A DNA stretch of 64,000 nt from Cladopsammia gracilis (lineage: Eukaryota; Cnidaria; Anthozoa; Scleractinia; Dendrophylliidae). The stretch lies in assembly GCA_022457155.1 (NCBI GenBank), contig JAJGOT010000053.1, positions 2,197,000 to 2,260,999 of the forward strand. The letters are read 5' to 3'. A program made the translations under genes and the position numbers. Below the pieces are notes generated by a model. It did not search any database. It worked only from the letters and a program-made list of their open reading frames with translations, and was not told the DNA's origin. Shown piece by piece: positions 31,053 through 37,712 of this stretch (position 1 is the first letter of the stretch; each line of letters opens with the position of its first letter).

Positions 31053-31754
31053 ATGATGTCCTCGCAAAGCAAATCTAATAATACGCAATACAAAGCAATT
31101 CCCATATCTCTTTTTGGCATAAGATATGCTGATAAAATATTATATGGTAAAATGTTTATGATTGATCTTCATTTTTATAATATTTTTAGAAATTATCAAA
31201 AATATTTTGAGTTAATATCAAATGATCTTCTGCGAAAAATTAATTCAAATAAAAAATTAAAAATCGATGATATAAAGAAATATTTTCACAATATAATAAA
31301 ACGTAAAGACAAACTAAAAAGAAGATATTTGAAAAGAATCAGAAGTGAAATAAAATATGTAAATGAAAATTTAATGAAAGACGAATATATAAAAAAAGTC
31401 AAATATAATGAATATGATTATGATGAAGACTATGATGATAAATTCAGAATTTCTCATCATGAAAATTTAAAAAATTTTATACATTCTAATTATATAAGTT
31501 ATGACAATATTAAAAGACTTTTGTTAAGACAAAAAAAATATAGAGAAAAATTATACCATGAACAAGTTTTTGAAAATCAGCGTCAATTTTCTTTGAAAAA
31601 AGATAATGAAGAAATATATAAACAAATAAAGGAAATGATTAAAAAATTTGAAAGTTATTTTGTTTACGAAGAAGGAGTAGAAAGAATAAGTATGTTTGAT
31701 TATATAAAAGAATGTATGGGTCTTAATTCTGATTCTGATTCTGATTCTGATTAA
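31053..31754 (+). CDS. unknown element protein, 233 aa
   Basis: Unrecognised. The N-terminal 50 residues carry Thr-Gln-Tyr-Lys-Ala-Ile-Pro-Ile-Ser-Leu and Ile-Leu-Tyr-Gly-Lys-Met-Phe-Met-Ile-Asp, which are nearly identical in the decayed neighbour at 31845. The middle is Lys/Asp/Tyr-rich and the end is a (Ser-Asp)n tail. It shares an upstream motif with PolB, suggesting early expression, and is followed by a hairpin plus T-run at 31762-31784. Two ATG codons in a row start the ORF; the first follows TTTATAAAAATAAAATG. Confidence 0.75.
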   Translation: MMSSQSKSNNTQYKAIPISLFGIRYADKILYGKMFMIDLHFYNIFRNYQKYFELISNDLLRKINSNKKLKIDDIKKYFHNIIKRKDKLKRRYLKRIRSEIKYVNENLMKDEYIKKVKYNEYDYDEDYDDKFRISHHENLKNFIHSNYISYDNIKRLLLRQKKYREKLYHEQVFENQRQFSLKKDNEEIYKQIKEMIKKFESYFVYEEGVERISMFDYIKECMGLNSDSDSDSD

Positions 31755-31761
31755 AATTATT

Positions 31762-31784
31762 AGCCTCAAATGAGGCTTTTTTTT
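31762..31784 (+). terminator. hairpin plus T-run after the 31053 gene
   Basis: AGCCTC/GAGGCT stem with a 4-nt loop followed directly by eight T, eight nt after the stop codon. It has the form of an intrinsic terminator. Confidence 0.6.
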
Positions 31785-31844
31785 ATGCCGAAATTTATAA
31801 TTTTTTTTTAAAAAAATTATTTAAAAAAATTTATTTATAATAAA

Positions 31845-32452
31845 ATGACCACTACGCAATACAAAGCAATTCCAATCTCTCTTTATGGTTTTAAATATTA
31901 TGATAAAATATTATATGGTAAAATGTTTATGATTGATAATCATTTTCATAATATTTATAGAAATTATCAAAGATTTATAGAAATAAGAGAGAAAGATAGT
32001 GATTATGATATCATAATGAAAGAATTTGAGAGAAAAAATCAAGAAAAGAAAAAAAAAATTATTGAAAAGAATAAGGAATGAAATTAATTTTATGGAAAAA
32101 TATTTAATGAAAGAAGAATATAAAAAAAAAAGTTCTTTTTGAAATTGTAAATGAGAATATTTCTTTTCATTCTATAATTCATTATGATAATGAATATGAA
32201 TTTATGTATATTTTAGATGGAATAGAATTCATGGTTTTAAATTATAAAAAGTTAAGAAATTTTATACGTTATAATTTTGTAAAATATAGTGAAATTTTAA
32301 AATATGCTGCAATTTTAAAAAATTTTAATTTAACAAAAACAACTCTTGATAAAACATTTTATTTAAACGGATTAGAACAAGAAGAAATAGAAAATGAAAT
32401 TGTAGAAATTATTAAAAAATTTGAAGGTTATTTTAAAGAAATAAATTTTTAA
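31845..32452 (+). pseudogene. decayed tandem duplicate of the 31053 gene
   Basis: The first 78 codons (31845-32081) closely match the start of the 31053 protein (same Tyr-Lys-Ala-Ile-Pro-Ile-Ser-Leu and Leu-Tyr-Gly-Lys-Met-Phe-Met-Ile-Asp blocks). Homology then continues in other frames: a Met-Lys-Glu-Glu-Tyr segment near 32105 and, after a run of A near 32130, an 82-codon frame (32204-32452) matching the C-terminal half (Leu-Arg-Asn-Phe-Ile ... Ile-Lys-Lys-Phe-Glu-x-Tyr-Phe). Two frameshifts, one at an A-run, break it. A good TTTATAATAAAATG start context survives. Confidence 0.75.
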
Positions 32453-32492
32453 AAAAAAAAATTTAAAAAAAAAAATATTTATATATAATAAA

Positions 32493-33239
32493 ATGCAACT
32501 TACCAATTACGAAAACATTTCTAAAGAAAATCTTATTTTTCATGATGCTAAACAATATAAAGTCAAGAATTCTAAAATGAAATATCATCGTATGAAAATT
32601 GAAACAACTTATCCTAATGGTAAACAAGGTCCTCTTATAATTGAAACACCTTTACTTTTTAGTTTTGGTGTATCTGAAAGAAAGAATCAAGAATCACAAG
32701 AATTAGTTGGATATACAATTCCTGTTTGTTTATGGGAAAAAGATAAAGAACCAACAAAAGAAGAAAAAAAGTTTTTTAAAACATTAGAAAATATCCAACA
32801 ACTTTGTTTTAATCATCTTGAAGATACAATTGGTGTTGAAGAATCTCAAAATTTATCTCAAATGTTATATTATAAAAAGAAAGAATATACTGATAAAAAA
32901 GGAAGAATAAAAAAAGTAAATGATGACAGTGTTTCACCAGTTTTATATGCAAAACTTATATATTCAGAAAAATCTAATAAAATTCTATCTTTGTTTAAAA
33001 CAAAAGGAAATAAAAATGTTGATCCATTTGAATATCTTAATCAATATTGTAAAGTAAAATTAGCTTTAATAATTGAGAGTATTTATATTTCCAAATTAGT
33101 AAAATCTATTCAAGTTAAAGTTCATGAAGTTTATGTTAGACCATTAAAACCAAGAGAATCATTATTAATGATTAAAGAAGAAAGTGATGACGAAGTCGAT
33201 GAAGAAAATGAAGAAGGTGATTCACAGGATTTGTTTTAA
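32493..33239 (+). CDS. conserved element protein, 248 aa (possibly DUF2738-like)
   Basis: Intact ORF behind TTTATATATAATAAAATG. Beta-rich N-terminal half with Thr-Pro-Leu-Leu-Phe-Ser-Phe-Gly-Val and Tyr-Thr-Ile-Pro-Val-Cys-Leu-Trp, a Tyr-Tyr-Lys-Lys-Lys-Glu-Tyr-Thr-Asp-Lys linker, then Ser-Pro-Val-Leu-Tyr-Ala-Lys-Leu and Val-His-Glu-Val-Tyr-Val, and an acidic Glu/Asp tail. The layout recalls proteins of large DNA viruses with a DUF2738-type domain, for which a single-strand DNA-binding role has been proposed; an acidic tail would fit. This match is from memory and weak. Confidence 0.6.
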   Translation: MQLTNYENISKENLIFHDAKQYKVKNSKMKYHRMKIETTYPNGKQGPLIIETPLLFSFGVSERKNQESQELVGYTIPVCLWEKDKEPTKEEKKFFKTLENIQQLCFNHLEDTIGVEESQNLSQMLYYKKKEYTDKKGRIKKVNDDSVSPVLYAKLIYSEKSNKILSLFKTKGNKNVDPFEYLNQYCKVKLALIIESIYISKLVKSIQVKVHEVYVRPLKPRESLLMIKEESDDEVDEENEEGDSQDLF

Positions 33240-33255
33240 ACTGAAATAAAGTATT

Positions 33256-33278
33256 AGCCCTTTTTAGGGCTTTTTTTT
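33256..33278 (+). terminator. hairpin plus T-run after the 248-aa gene
   Basis: AGCCCT/AGGGCT, 6-bp stem with a TTTT loop and eight T following, 16 nt after the stop codon at 33239. Nearly the same design as 31762-31784. Confidence 0.6.
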
Positions 33279-33294
33279 ATGTCGCTTGAAACAA

Positions 33295-33321
33295 TTTTTA
33301 ATACTACAATAGTATTAAAAA
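33295..33321. terminator. palindrome between convergent genes
   Basis: TTTTTAATACT/AGTATTAAAAA, 11-bp stem with 5-nt loop, overlapping the integrase stop. The same AATACT/AGTATT core recurs at 39036-39061, the other convergent junction. Confidence 0.55.
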
Positions 33322-34289
33322 TCTTTTAAATCACTCAAAGGAATCCACGAATTAAACTTGTCAGGATATCCACTCCATTTAACTAAAGCTAACTTTTTCT
33401 TGGTGTCTCGTTTCAATACTTTCTCAATTCTATATATTTCTTGTTTTGCTTTTTGTAATTCTTTTTCATAAAAAGATCCTTTTCCTTCTTCACCCATTAA
33501 ATCAACAATTTTATAGGTGATAGGTTTTGTATTTAATATTTCATTAACCACAAATATTTCCTCTGTCCAGTTTGGAGTATATCCTTTATCAAATACAGGT
33601 CTTTTATACTTTGATATACGAACGAAATCTCCAACCTTAAATTTTATTTTTCCAGGTTTCAAATAAATTAAATCTGAATATAAATTAGCATAAACTTTTT
33701 CTTCGTTTTCTTTTTTACTAGCTTGAATTGGAGTCATTTTAATACTAGAATGTCTTGTTTTATTATAATCATTAACTAATTTATCAAGGATGTTCCAATA
33801 AACAGTATTGTTATTTACACTGAACATCTTAAACATTCTGGTTTTCATTGTTTTATTCCATCTCTCAACAATGCTTGATTTCTCTTCATTCTCTGTATGA
33901 TATAATTTGATTTTATTCTTTTCAAGGAGGTCCTTAAAATGTTTACTGATAAATTCAGAACCTTTATCTGTCCAAAGCATTTTTGGTTTACGTTTACTTT
34001 TTTTAAATATATCATCAAATGCTTTACTAACACTTTCAGTCTTTTTGTTTTTCAATGGTTCAATCCATCCATATTTACTAAAAATATCTATTACCATCAG
34101 TAAATAATTTATTCCTTTATTCCATTTACTAAACTTTTGCATTTCAACTAAATCTGCAGCCCAGATTTCATCAATCCCATTTGATATTACAGTTCTCTTT
34201 GAAAAATTTCTAGTGATCGGTTTATGTAATTCATCGGCTAATTGTTGAGTCCAATCACTATTATTACTCAACGCCGCTTTACGTTTTTT
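33315..34289 (-). CDS. int: retrovirus-like integrase with chromodomain, probably made by -1 frameshift from PLA2
   Basis: Catalyses insertion of the linear element and the 6-bp target duplication. A DDE core is clear: Trp-Ala-Ala-Asp-Leu, Trp-Thr-Asp-Lys-Gly-Ser-Glu-Phe, and Ser-Ser-Ile-Val-Glu-Arg-Trp-Asn, with 33 residues between the second Asp and the Glu. The last 40 residues are a chromodomain (Tyr-x-Ile-Glu-Lys-Val-Leu ... Lys-Trp-Ser-Gly-Tyr ... Asn-Ser-Trp-Ile-Pro), which in related integrases guides target choice by histone marks. The frame is open up to a stop at 34323-34325 but has no ATG before the conserved Glu-Leu-His-Lys-Pro-Ile block; it overlaps the PLA2 ORF in the -1 frame at A_AAA_AAC. 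Alternatives: a TTG start at 34271, or splicing. Confidence 0.92.
   Translation of the reverse strand, partial: KKRKAALSNNSDWTQQLADELHKPITRNFSKRTVISNGIDEIWAADLVEMQKFSKWNKGINYLLMVIDIFSKYGWIEPLKNKKTESVSKAFDDIFKKSKRKPKMLWTDKGSEFISKHFKDLLEKNKIKLYHTENEEKSSIVERWNKTMKTRMFKMFSVNNNTVYWNILDKLVNDYNKTRHSSIKMTPIQASKKENEEKVYANLYSDLIYLKPGKIKFKVGDFVRISKYKRPVFDKGYTPNWTEEIFVVNEILNTKPITYKIVDLMGEEGKGSFYEKELQKAKQEIYRIEKVLKRDTKKKLALVKWSGYPDKFNSWIPLSDLKDF
34236..34289 (-). promoter_or_regulatory. -1 frameshift signal, PLA2 to integrase
   Basis: On the minus strand A_AAA_AAC (34289-34283) lies in the correct phase of the PLA2 frame. Ten nt further is a perfect 7-bp stem GTTGAGT/ACTCAAC (34272-34266 with 34250-34244, 15-nt loop). 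It can extend by GGC/GCC with a 5-nt bulge, reducing the spacer to 7 nt. The PLA2 stop lies inside the stem. This heptamer is a known retroviral frameshift site. Confidence 0.65.
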
Positions 34290-34957
34290 GTCTTCTTTGG
34301 TAAACCCAAACCAAGTTTCTGTTTAGTATTTATAATAAATCTCGCTGTTTGACCCCATTTCGGTATTTCACCGTATGGAATCTGATCTAAAGATTTAACC
34401 ATTTGTCTATCACATTCATTCTTATTTTTTCCCATATCATAACATATATCATGATAAGCAGCAATTTCATCTACTTTATTATATGGTTTAACCATCCATT
34501 CTAATACTTCACCTGTTTCAGGATCATATCTTAATTGTTCATTCAAAGGGTTATACGGACCCATGTACTTATATTCTCCAGGAGTCCAACCACCTTTTGG
34601 TTTTGGCAATTTTCCAATGAGTTTATGAATATCTACACTACCTCCTTGGTCTAGATCTTTTCTATTTGTTTTATATTTTAATTTTGGTCTTATTTTTGTT
34701 GATATTTCATCCAATGCTTTACTACCAACATCTTGAATCATTGGAGTTAATTTATTTAATCCATAATTAATTGCTTTTTTCTGTAAGTTTTTATTTCTCA
34801 TAGCTTCAGATATACCATATCGCCCCATTTCTACTGTTTTTTTACCTAACCAAGGTAAAGCATGAGTTAAACCTGTTAATGCTAATTCACCCAAGCCTTC
34901 TCCTTCTGATGTTTTGAGAGGAGATGTTTGTGAAGAAGAAGGCTGAATTAGTTTCCC
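34268..34957 (-). CDS. phospholipase A2-domain virion protein
   Basis: Contains a parvovirus VP1-type PLA2: calcium-loop-like Gly-Pro-Tyr-Asn-Pro-Leu (about 34544-34561) and catalytic Ala-Tyr-His-Asp-Ile-Cys-Tyr-Asp (about 34440-34465), then Asn-Glu-Cys-Asp. The N-terminal half is a helical Leu-Pro-Trp-Leu-Gly-Lys-Lys segment. In parvoviruses such domains breach endosomal membranes. The frame has no ATG: upstream it runs through codons for Gly-Lys-Leu-Ile-Gln-Pro to a stop at 34964-34966, and overlaps the zinc-finger ORF by one heptamer. It is therefore probably translated by -1 frameshifting from that ORF; an indel is the alternative. It ends Lys-Arg-Arg just after the next slippery site. 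Confidence 0.8.
   Translation of the reverse strand, partial: GKLIQPSSSQTSPLKTSEGEGLGELALTGLTHALPWLGKKTVEMGRYGISEAMRNKNLQKKAINYGLNKLTPMIQDVGSKALDEISTKIRPKLKYKTNRKDLDQGGSVDIHKLIGKLPKPKGGWTPGEYKYMGPYNPLNEQLRYDPETGEVLEWMVKPYNKVDEIAAYHDICYDMGKNKNECDRQMVKSLDQIPYGEIPKWGQTARFIINTKQKLGLGLPKKTKNVKRR
34883..34957 (-). promoter_or_regulatory. -1 frameshift signal, zinc-finger ORF to PLA2
   Basis: G_GGA_AAC at 34957-34951 (minus strand) is in phase with the zinc-finger frame and directly abuts its TAA stop. After a 7-nt spacer comes a 12-bp stem, GCCTTCTTCTTC (34943-34932) with GAAGGAGAAGGC (34906-34895), containing one G-U pair and a 25-nt loop. The spacer itself can pair with TGAATTA at 34889-34883. 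This matches the retroviral gag-pro signal design. Confidence 0.75.
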
Positions 34958-35100
34958 TGTTTCTTAACAAATCGTGTTTTTTTTATTCCACAAGAAGCAC
35001 AAGTACACCAATACATTTTTCTTCCATTTTTAGCAGTTTGATAACCTTCTGGTTTCACACATTCTGTTTGTTTTTTTTCTTTCACACAATAAGATTTCAT
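34948..35100 (-). CDS. 50-aa zinc-finger-like ORF heading the PLA2-integrase block
   Basis: ATG at 35100 follows TATATAATAAAATG, the promoter-like motif of the element, so this is the real start of the leftward block. The product has Tyr-Cys-Val-Lys, a second Cys nine residues on, then Lys-Asn-Gly-Arg-Lys and Cys-x-Cys-x2-Cys-Gly-x-Lys-Lys-Thr-Arg-Phe. It resembles a short DUF5679-like zinc ribbon in which one expected Cys is Glu. It ends at TAA 34950-34948, at the slippery heptamer. It probably forms the N-terminus of a longer frameshift product. Confidence 0.75.
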   Translation of the reverse strand: MKSYCVKEKKQTECVKPEGYQTAKNGRKMYWCTCASCGIKKTRFVKKQGN

Positions 35101-35167
35101 TTTATTATATATTTAGATAAAAAAATTAACTTTTACACTTTTTATATAATTCATTAAATAAAAAAGA
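35101..35167. promoter_or_regulatory. divergent promoter region
   Basis: 67 bp separate the ATGs of the leftward zinc-finger ORF and the rightward core gene. Both sides carry TATATAAT-type boxes adjacent to AATAAAATG or AAAAAAGAATG. Confidence 0.55.
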
Positions 35168-36010
35168 ATGACGAATTATTTTCCATACAAATTAAAATTA
35201 TCTGAATCTCAATTAAAAAAATTAGCAAAAGCTTATAAGGATAGATCAGAGATTACTTTAAGAATTACTAAAAATAATTTAGTTGGATCAGATGAATTAA
35301 TGTTGACAAAAACACAAATTAATAAACTTAATAAAGCTAAAACTAATGGAGTTGGTTCTGATATTAAAATAACAAAAACACAAATTAGAAAAGTAGTAAA
35401 AGAAGGTGGAAGTTTGTTTGGATCTCTTATTTCAATAGGTTCAAAAGTTCTTCCAATGGCTGCAAAAGCAGCTAGTAAAGCAGCTCCAGCACTTGCTCAG
35501 GGTGCTTTAACAGCTTTAGGATCACTTGGAATTGATAAAATTTTTGGTAAAGGAATTGATATTCCATCTGAATATTTATCTAAATTGATGAGTCTTAAAA
35601 AAGAATTAACAAAAAAACAAATTGATGATTTAAATAAAGCTATACAAAAAGGTGGAGCATTATATTTTAAACCAACACAAAGACAAATTGAAGGAGGATT
35701 TTTAGGAACTCTGGCTGCAATTGGTATTCCTATGGCTATAGAATTAGCATCAAAAATATTTGGAAAAGGATTACAAGTTCCAAGAACAGGAAAAGGAAAA
35801 GGAAAAGGATTACAAGTTCCAATAGCAGGAAAAGGAAAAGGAAAAGGATTACAAGTAAGTGCTAGACCAGGAATGATACCTTATCAACCACCTCCATTTT
35901 TTGGAACATGGGAACAACAAGGGAAAGGTAAAAAAAAAAAAGGTCAAGGATTATTACTAGGACCGAACAGTCCATTCAACCAAATTCCAGTATTAGGAGC
36001 AATACTTTAA
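35168..36010 (+). CDS. core / membrane-active minor virion protein
   Basis: 280 residues. The N-terminal 75 residues contain two related helix-turn units (Leu-Ser-Glu-Ser-Gln-Leu-Lys-Lys-Leu and Leu-Thr-Lys-Thr-Gln-Ile-Asn-Lys-Leu), then Gly-Gly-x-Leu-Phe-Gly-Ser-Leu and an Ala-rich amphipathic helix (about 85-125). There are two Gly-Lys-Gly-Lys-Gly-Leu-Gln-Val-Pro repeats and a Gly-Gln-Gly-Leu-Leu-Leu-Gly-Pro-Asn-Ser end. Similar proteins sit before the protease in cnidarian Polintons and are compared with adenovirus pVI/pX; the Gly-Gly-x sites may be protease targets. At 35930-35941 lies a run of 12 A where a -1 slip would enter the protease frame. Confidence 0.75.
   Translation: MTNYFPYKLKLSESQLKKLAKAYKDRSEITLRITKNNLVGSDELMLTKTQINKLNKAKTNGVGSDIKITKTQIRKVVKEGGSLFGSLISIGSKVLPMAAKAASKAAPALAQGALTALGSLGIDKIFGKGIDIPSEYLSKLMSLKKELTKKQIDDLNKAIQKGGALYFKPTQRQIEGGFLGTLAAIGIPMAIELASKIFGKGLQVPRTGKGKGKGLQVPIAGKGKGKGLQVSARPGMIPYQPPPFFGTWEQQGKGKKKKGQGLLLGPNSPFNQIPVLGAIL
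35930..35941 (+). promoter_or_regulatory. A12 slip site, core protein to protease
   Basis: Twelve A in the core gene contain A_AAA_AAA in phase; the -1 frame opens exactly here because its preceding stop is at 35929-35931. Only weak hairpins follow (for example AGTATT/AATACT at 35989-36006). Slippage by polymerase or ribosome is possible. Confidence 0.45.
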
Positions 36011-36459
36011 AACCTATTTTCAAAGATATTCCTCTCAGTAATTTTGATCTTTTAGAATATATAGATTATCTTAAGATACCAAATTTTAAAGGAATTTTTT
36101 CTAGAGACTCAATTGATCATTTTCATGAAAAAGGATGTTGTATAATTAATCTTGATGATAAAGTAGGACAAGGAACTCATTGGGTTGCAGAATTCATAAA
36201 ACCACCATATATTTACTATTTCGATTCTTTTTCACTTCCACCACCATTAGAAATTAAATCACATGCAAAAAGATTAAACCTAGGTTTTATTTATAATAAA
36301 GGTTATCCAATTCAAGATATCTATTCTGTTAGATGTGGTTATTACTGTTTATATTTTCTTGATAATATTTATAAGAAATCTTTTTATAATCTTTTAAAAG
36401 TTTTTAAAATTGATGATCAGGATTATAATGAAAAGTTTATAAAAAATTATTTTATATAA
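35935..36459 (+). CDS. adenain-like maturation cysteine protease, no start codon
   Basis: An open frame in the -1 phase of the core gene, from the A12 run to TAA 36457-36459, without a single Met codon. Counted from the Lys codon at 36010 it has Gly-Thr-His57-Trp, Tyr-Tyr-Phe-Asp72-Ser-Phe and Val-Arg-Cys109-Gly-Tyr-Tyr-Cys, the His-Asp-Cys triad pattern of adenovirus-type proteases that cleave virion proteins. It begins Leu-Ser-Asn-Phe-Asp-Leu soon after 36030. Length of the conserved part (about 149 aa) is normal. Expression could be by frameshift fusion to the core protein, a non-AUG start, splicing, or a lost ATG. Penton-like gene follows after 13 nt. Confidence 0.85.
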   Translation, partial: KKRSRIITRTEQSIQPNSSIRSNTLKPIFKDIPLSNFDLLEYIDYLKIPNFKGIFSRDSIDHFHEKGCCIINLDDKVGQGTHWVAEFIKPPYIYYFDSFSLPPPLEIKSHAKRLNLGFIYNKGYPIQDIYSVRCGYYCLYFLDNIYKKSFYNLLKVFKIDDQDYNEKFIKNYFI

Positions 36460-36472
36460 GTTATTAAATAAA

Positions 36473-37234
36473 ATGATTCAGAATAGAGTATTAGTTTTTA
36501 AAAGTCTTGATGCTAAAAAACAAAATCCATCAAATAAACCAGGTAATTTTACTCTAAAATTTACTCCTGAATTGAAATTGGATCCAAACACTACTCATTA
36601 TTTAGCATTAGACCATCTTTCTATGACTGCTAGTTGGCATAATATTAGACCCGAGTATCAAAACAATGAATTGAAAATATCAAAAGATAAAGGTAAAACT
36701 TATATAACAATTGTATTTCCATCAGGTATTTATGATTATCAAGATATAAATACTCTTATTCAAAAAAGAATTGGTAAAATTGAAAATACAGAAAATTATG
36801 GTATTAATATACTTTTTGATCTTACAACATATAAAGTATTTATTGCTCTTAATGAAAATTATTACATTGATTTTTCTAATAGTGGTAATTTTGGTAAATT
36901 ACTAGGATTTGAAAAGAAAGTTTTAAAGAAAAGTGCATATGGAAAGAATTTTCCTAATATTAGTAATGATATTGATAATTTATATATTAGAACTAGTTTA
37001 TTATCTGATAGTATTATCTCAGGAAAACGGTCAAATGTATTATACACATTTTCAACTAATACAAAAACAAGATCATTACCATTTGAAATTCAACCTATAA
37101 ATTACTTATGGAATAGAATGAATAGAAATGAAATTTTTGAAGTGAAATTTTATATTACAGATGACCAAGATAGAGAAGTTGATTTGAATGATATTGATAT
37201 AAGTTTGACTGTTGTTATTGGTGAAAGAAAATAA
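36473..37234 (+). CDS. penton-like minor capsid protein (single jelly-roll)
   Basis: 253 residues, intact, ATG after TATATAAGTTATTAAATAAA. The N-terminus has Phe-Lys-Ser-Leu-Asp-Ala-Lys, then His-Tyr-Leu-Ala-Leu-Asp-His-Leu-Ser-Met-Thr and Phe-Pro-Ser-Gly-Ile-Tyr-Asp-Tyr-Gln-Asp-Ile. It is beta-rich throughout. Size, place between protease and major capsid gene, and these blocks match the penton-type minor capsid proteins of Polintons, which fill the fivefold vertices. Fold assignment is by recognition. Confidence 0.75.
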   Translation: MIQNRVLVFKSLDAKKQNPSNKPGNFTLKFTPELKLDPNTTHYLALDHLSMTASWHNIRPEYQNNELKISKDKGKTYITIVFPSGIYDYQDINTLIQKRIGKIENTENYGINILFDLTTYKVFIALNENYYIDFSNSGNFGKLLGFEKKVLKKSAYGKNFPNISNDIDNLYIRTSLLSDSIISGKRSNVLYTFSTNTKTRSLPFEIQPINYLWNRMNRNEIFEVKFYITDDQDREVDLNDIDISLTVVIGERK

Positions 37235-37253
37235 TAAATTGTATAAATAAAAA

Positions 37254-37682
37254 ATGAAAAGACGAATAAGAAATTATGATACTGGTGAAGATTATTATAC
37301 AGATACAGAGACAAAAGGTGGTGGTGTTTTTGATGTATTGAGTAATATTGGAGCTAAACTTACTGGAAAAACTGCATCTAAACTTGCTTCAAAAGCAGCA
37401 GAAAAATTAGTAGAAAAAGGATCTGAAAAGATTGGTGAGAAAACTGGTCAATTAATTGGTGAAACGATTTATGATAAATTTAAACCTAAACCTAAATCAT
37501 CAAGGAAGAAACTTGAAATTGAAACTATACCAGAAGATCTTATTCCTGAAATTCAAGATTATGTAATACCACAAAAAGAAAATCCACCGAAAGAAGATAA
37601 AGGTGAAAAAATTGTTAAACTTTTACAAAAAAATAATGATAAATATTCTTATGTCAAAGATGTTTATAAAGATCTTCTTTAA
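37254..37682 (+). CDS. small amphipathic virion-block protein, 142 aa
   Basis: Starts after GTATAAATAAAAAATG, 20 nt behind the penton-like gene. Basic N-terminus (Lys-Arg-Arg-Ile-Arg), Gly-Gly-Gly-Val-Phe-Asp, then an Ala/Lys/Glu amphipathic helix with repeated Ala-Ser-Lys-x-Ala and Glu-Lys-x-Gly steps (about 30-75), and a Pro/Lys-rich tail. The Gly-Gly-Gly could be a protease site. Possibly a core or membrane-active protein; no firm family. Confidence 0.6.
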   Translation: MKRRIRNYDTGEDYYTDTETKGGGVFDVLSNIGAKLTGKTASKLASKAAEKLVEKGSEKIGEKTGQLIGETIYDKFKPKPKSSRKKLEIETIPEDLIPEIQDYVIPQKENPPKEDKGEKIVKLLQKNNDKYSYVKDVYKDLL

Positions 37683-37712
37683 AAAAAATTTTTTATATAA
37701 TCTTAAAATAAA

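Noticed and set aside
31551..31769. Minus-strand ORF with Arg-Ile repeats
   Set aside because: Antisense of the (Ser-Asp)n tail of the 31053 gene.
33845..34107. ORFs overlapping the integrase in other frames
   Set aside because: Shadows of the clearly conserved DDE integrase frame.
34924..35157. Plus-strand ORF of 77 codons in the element
   Set aside because: Shadow of the minus-strand zinc-finger ORF and divergent promoter; rich in Phe/Ser from AT-rich antisense.
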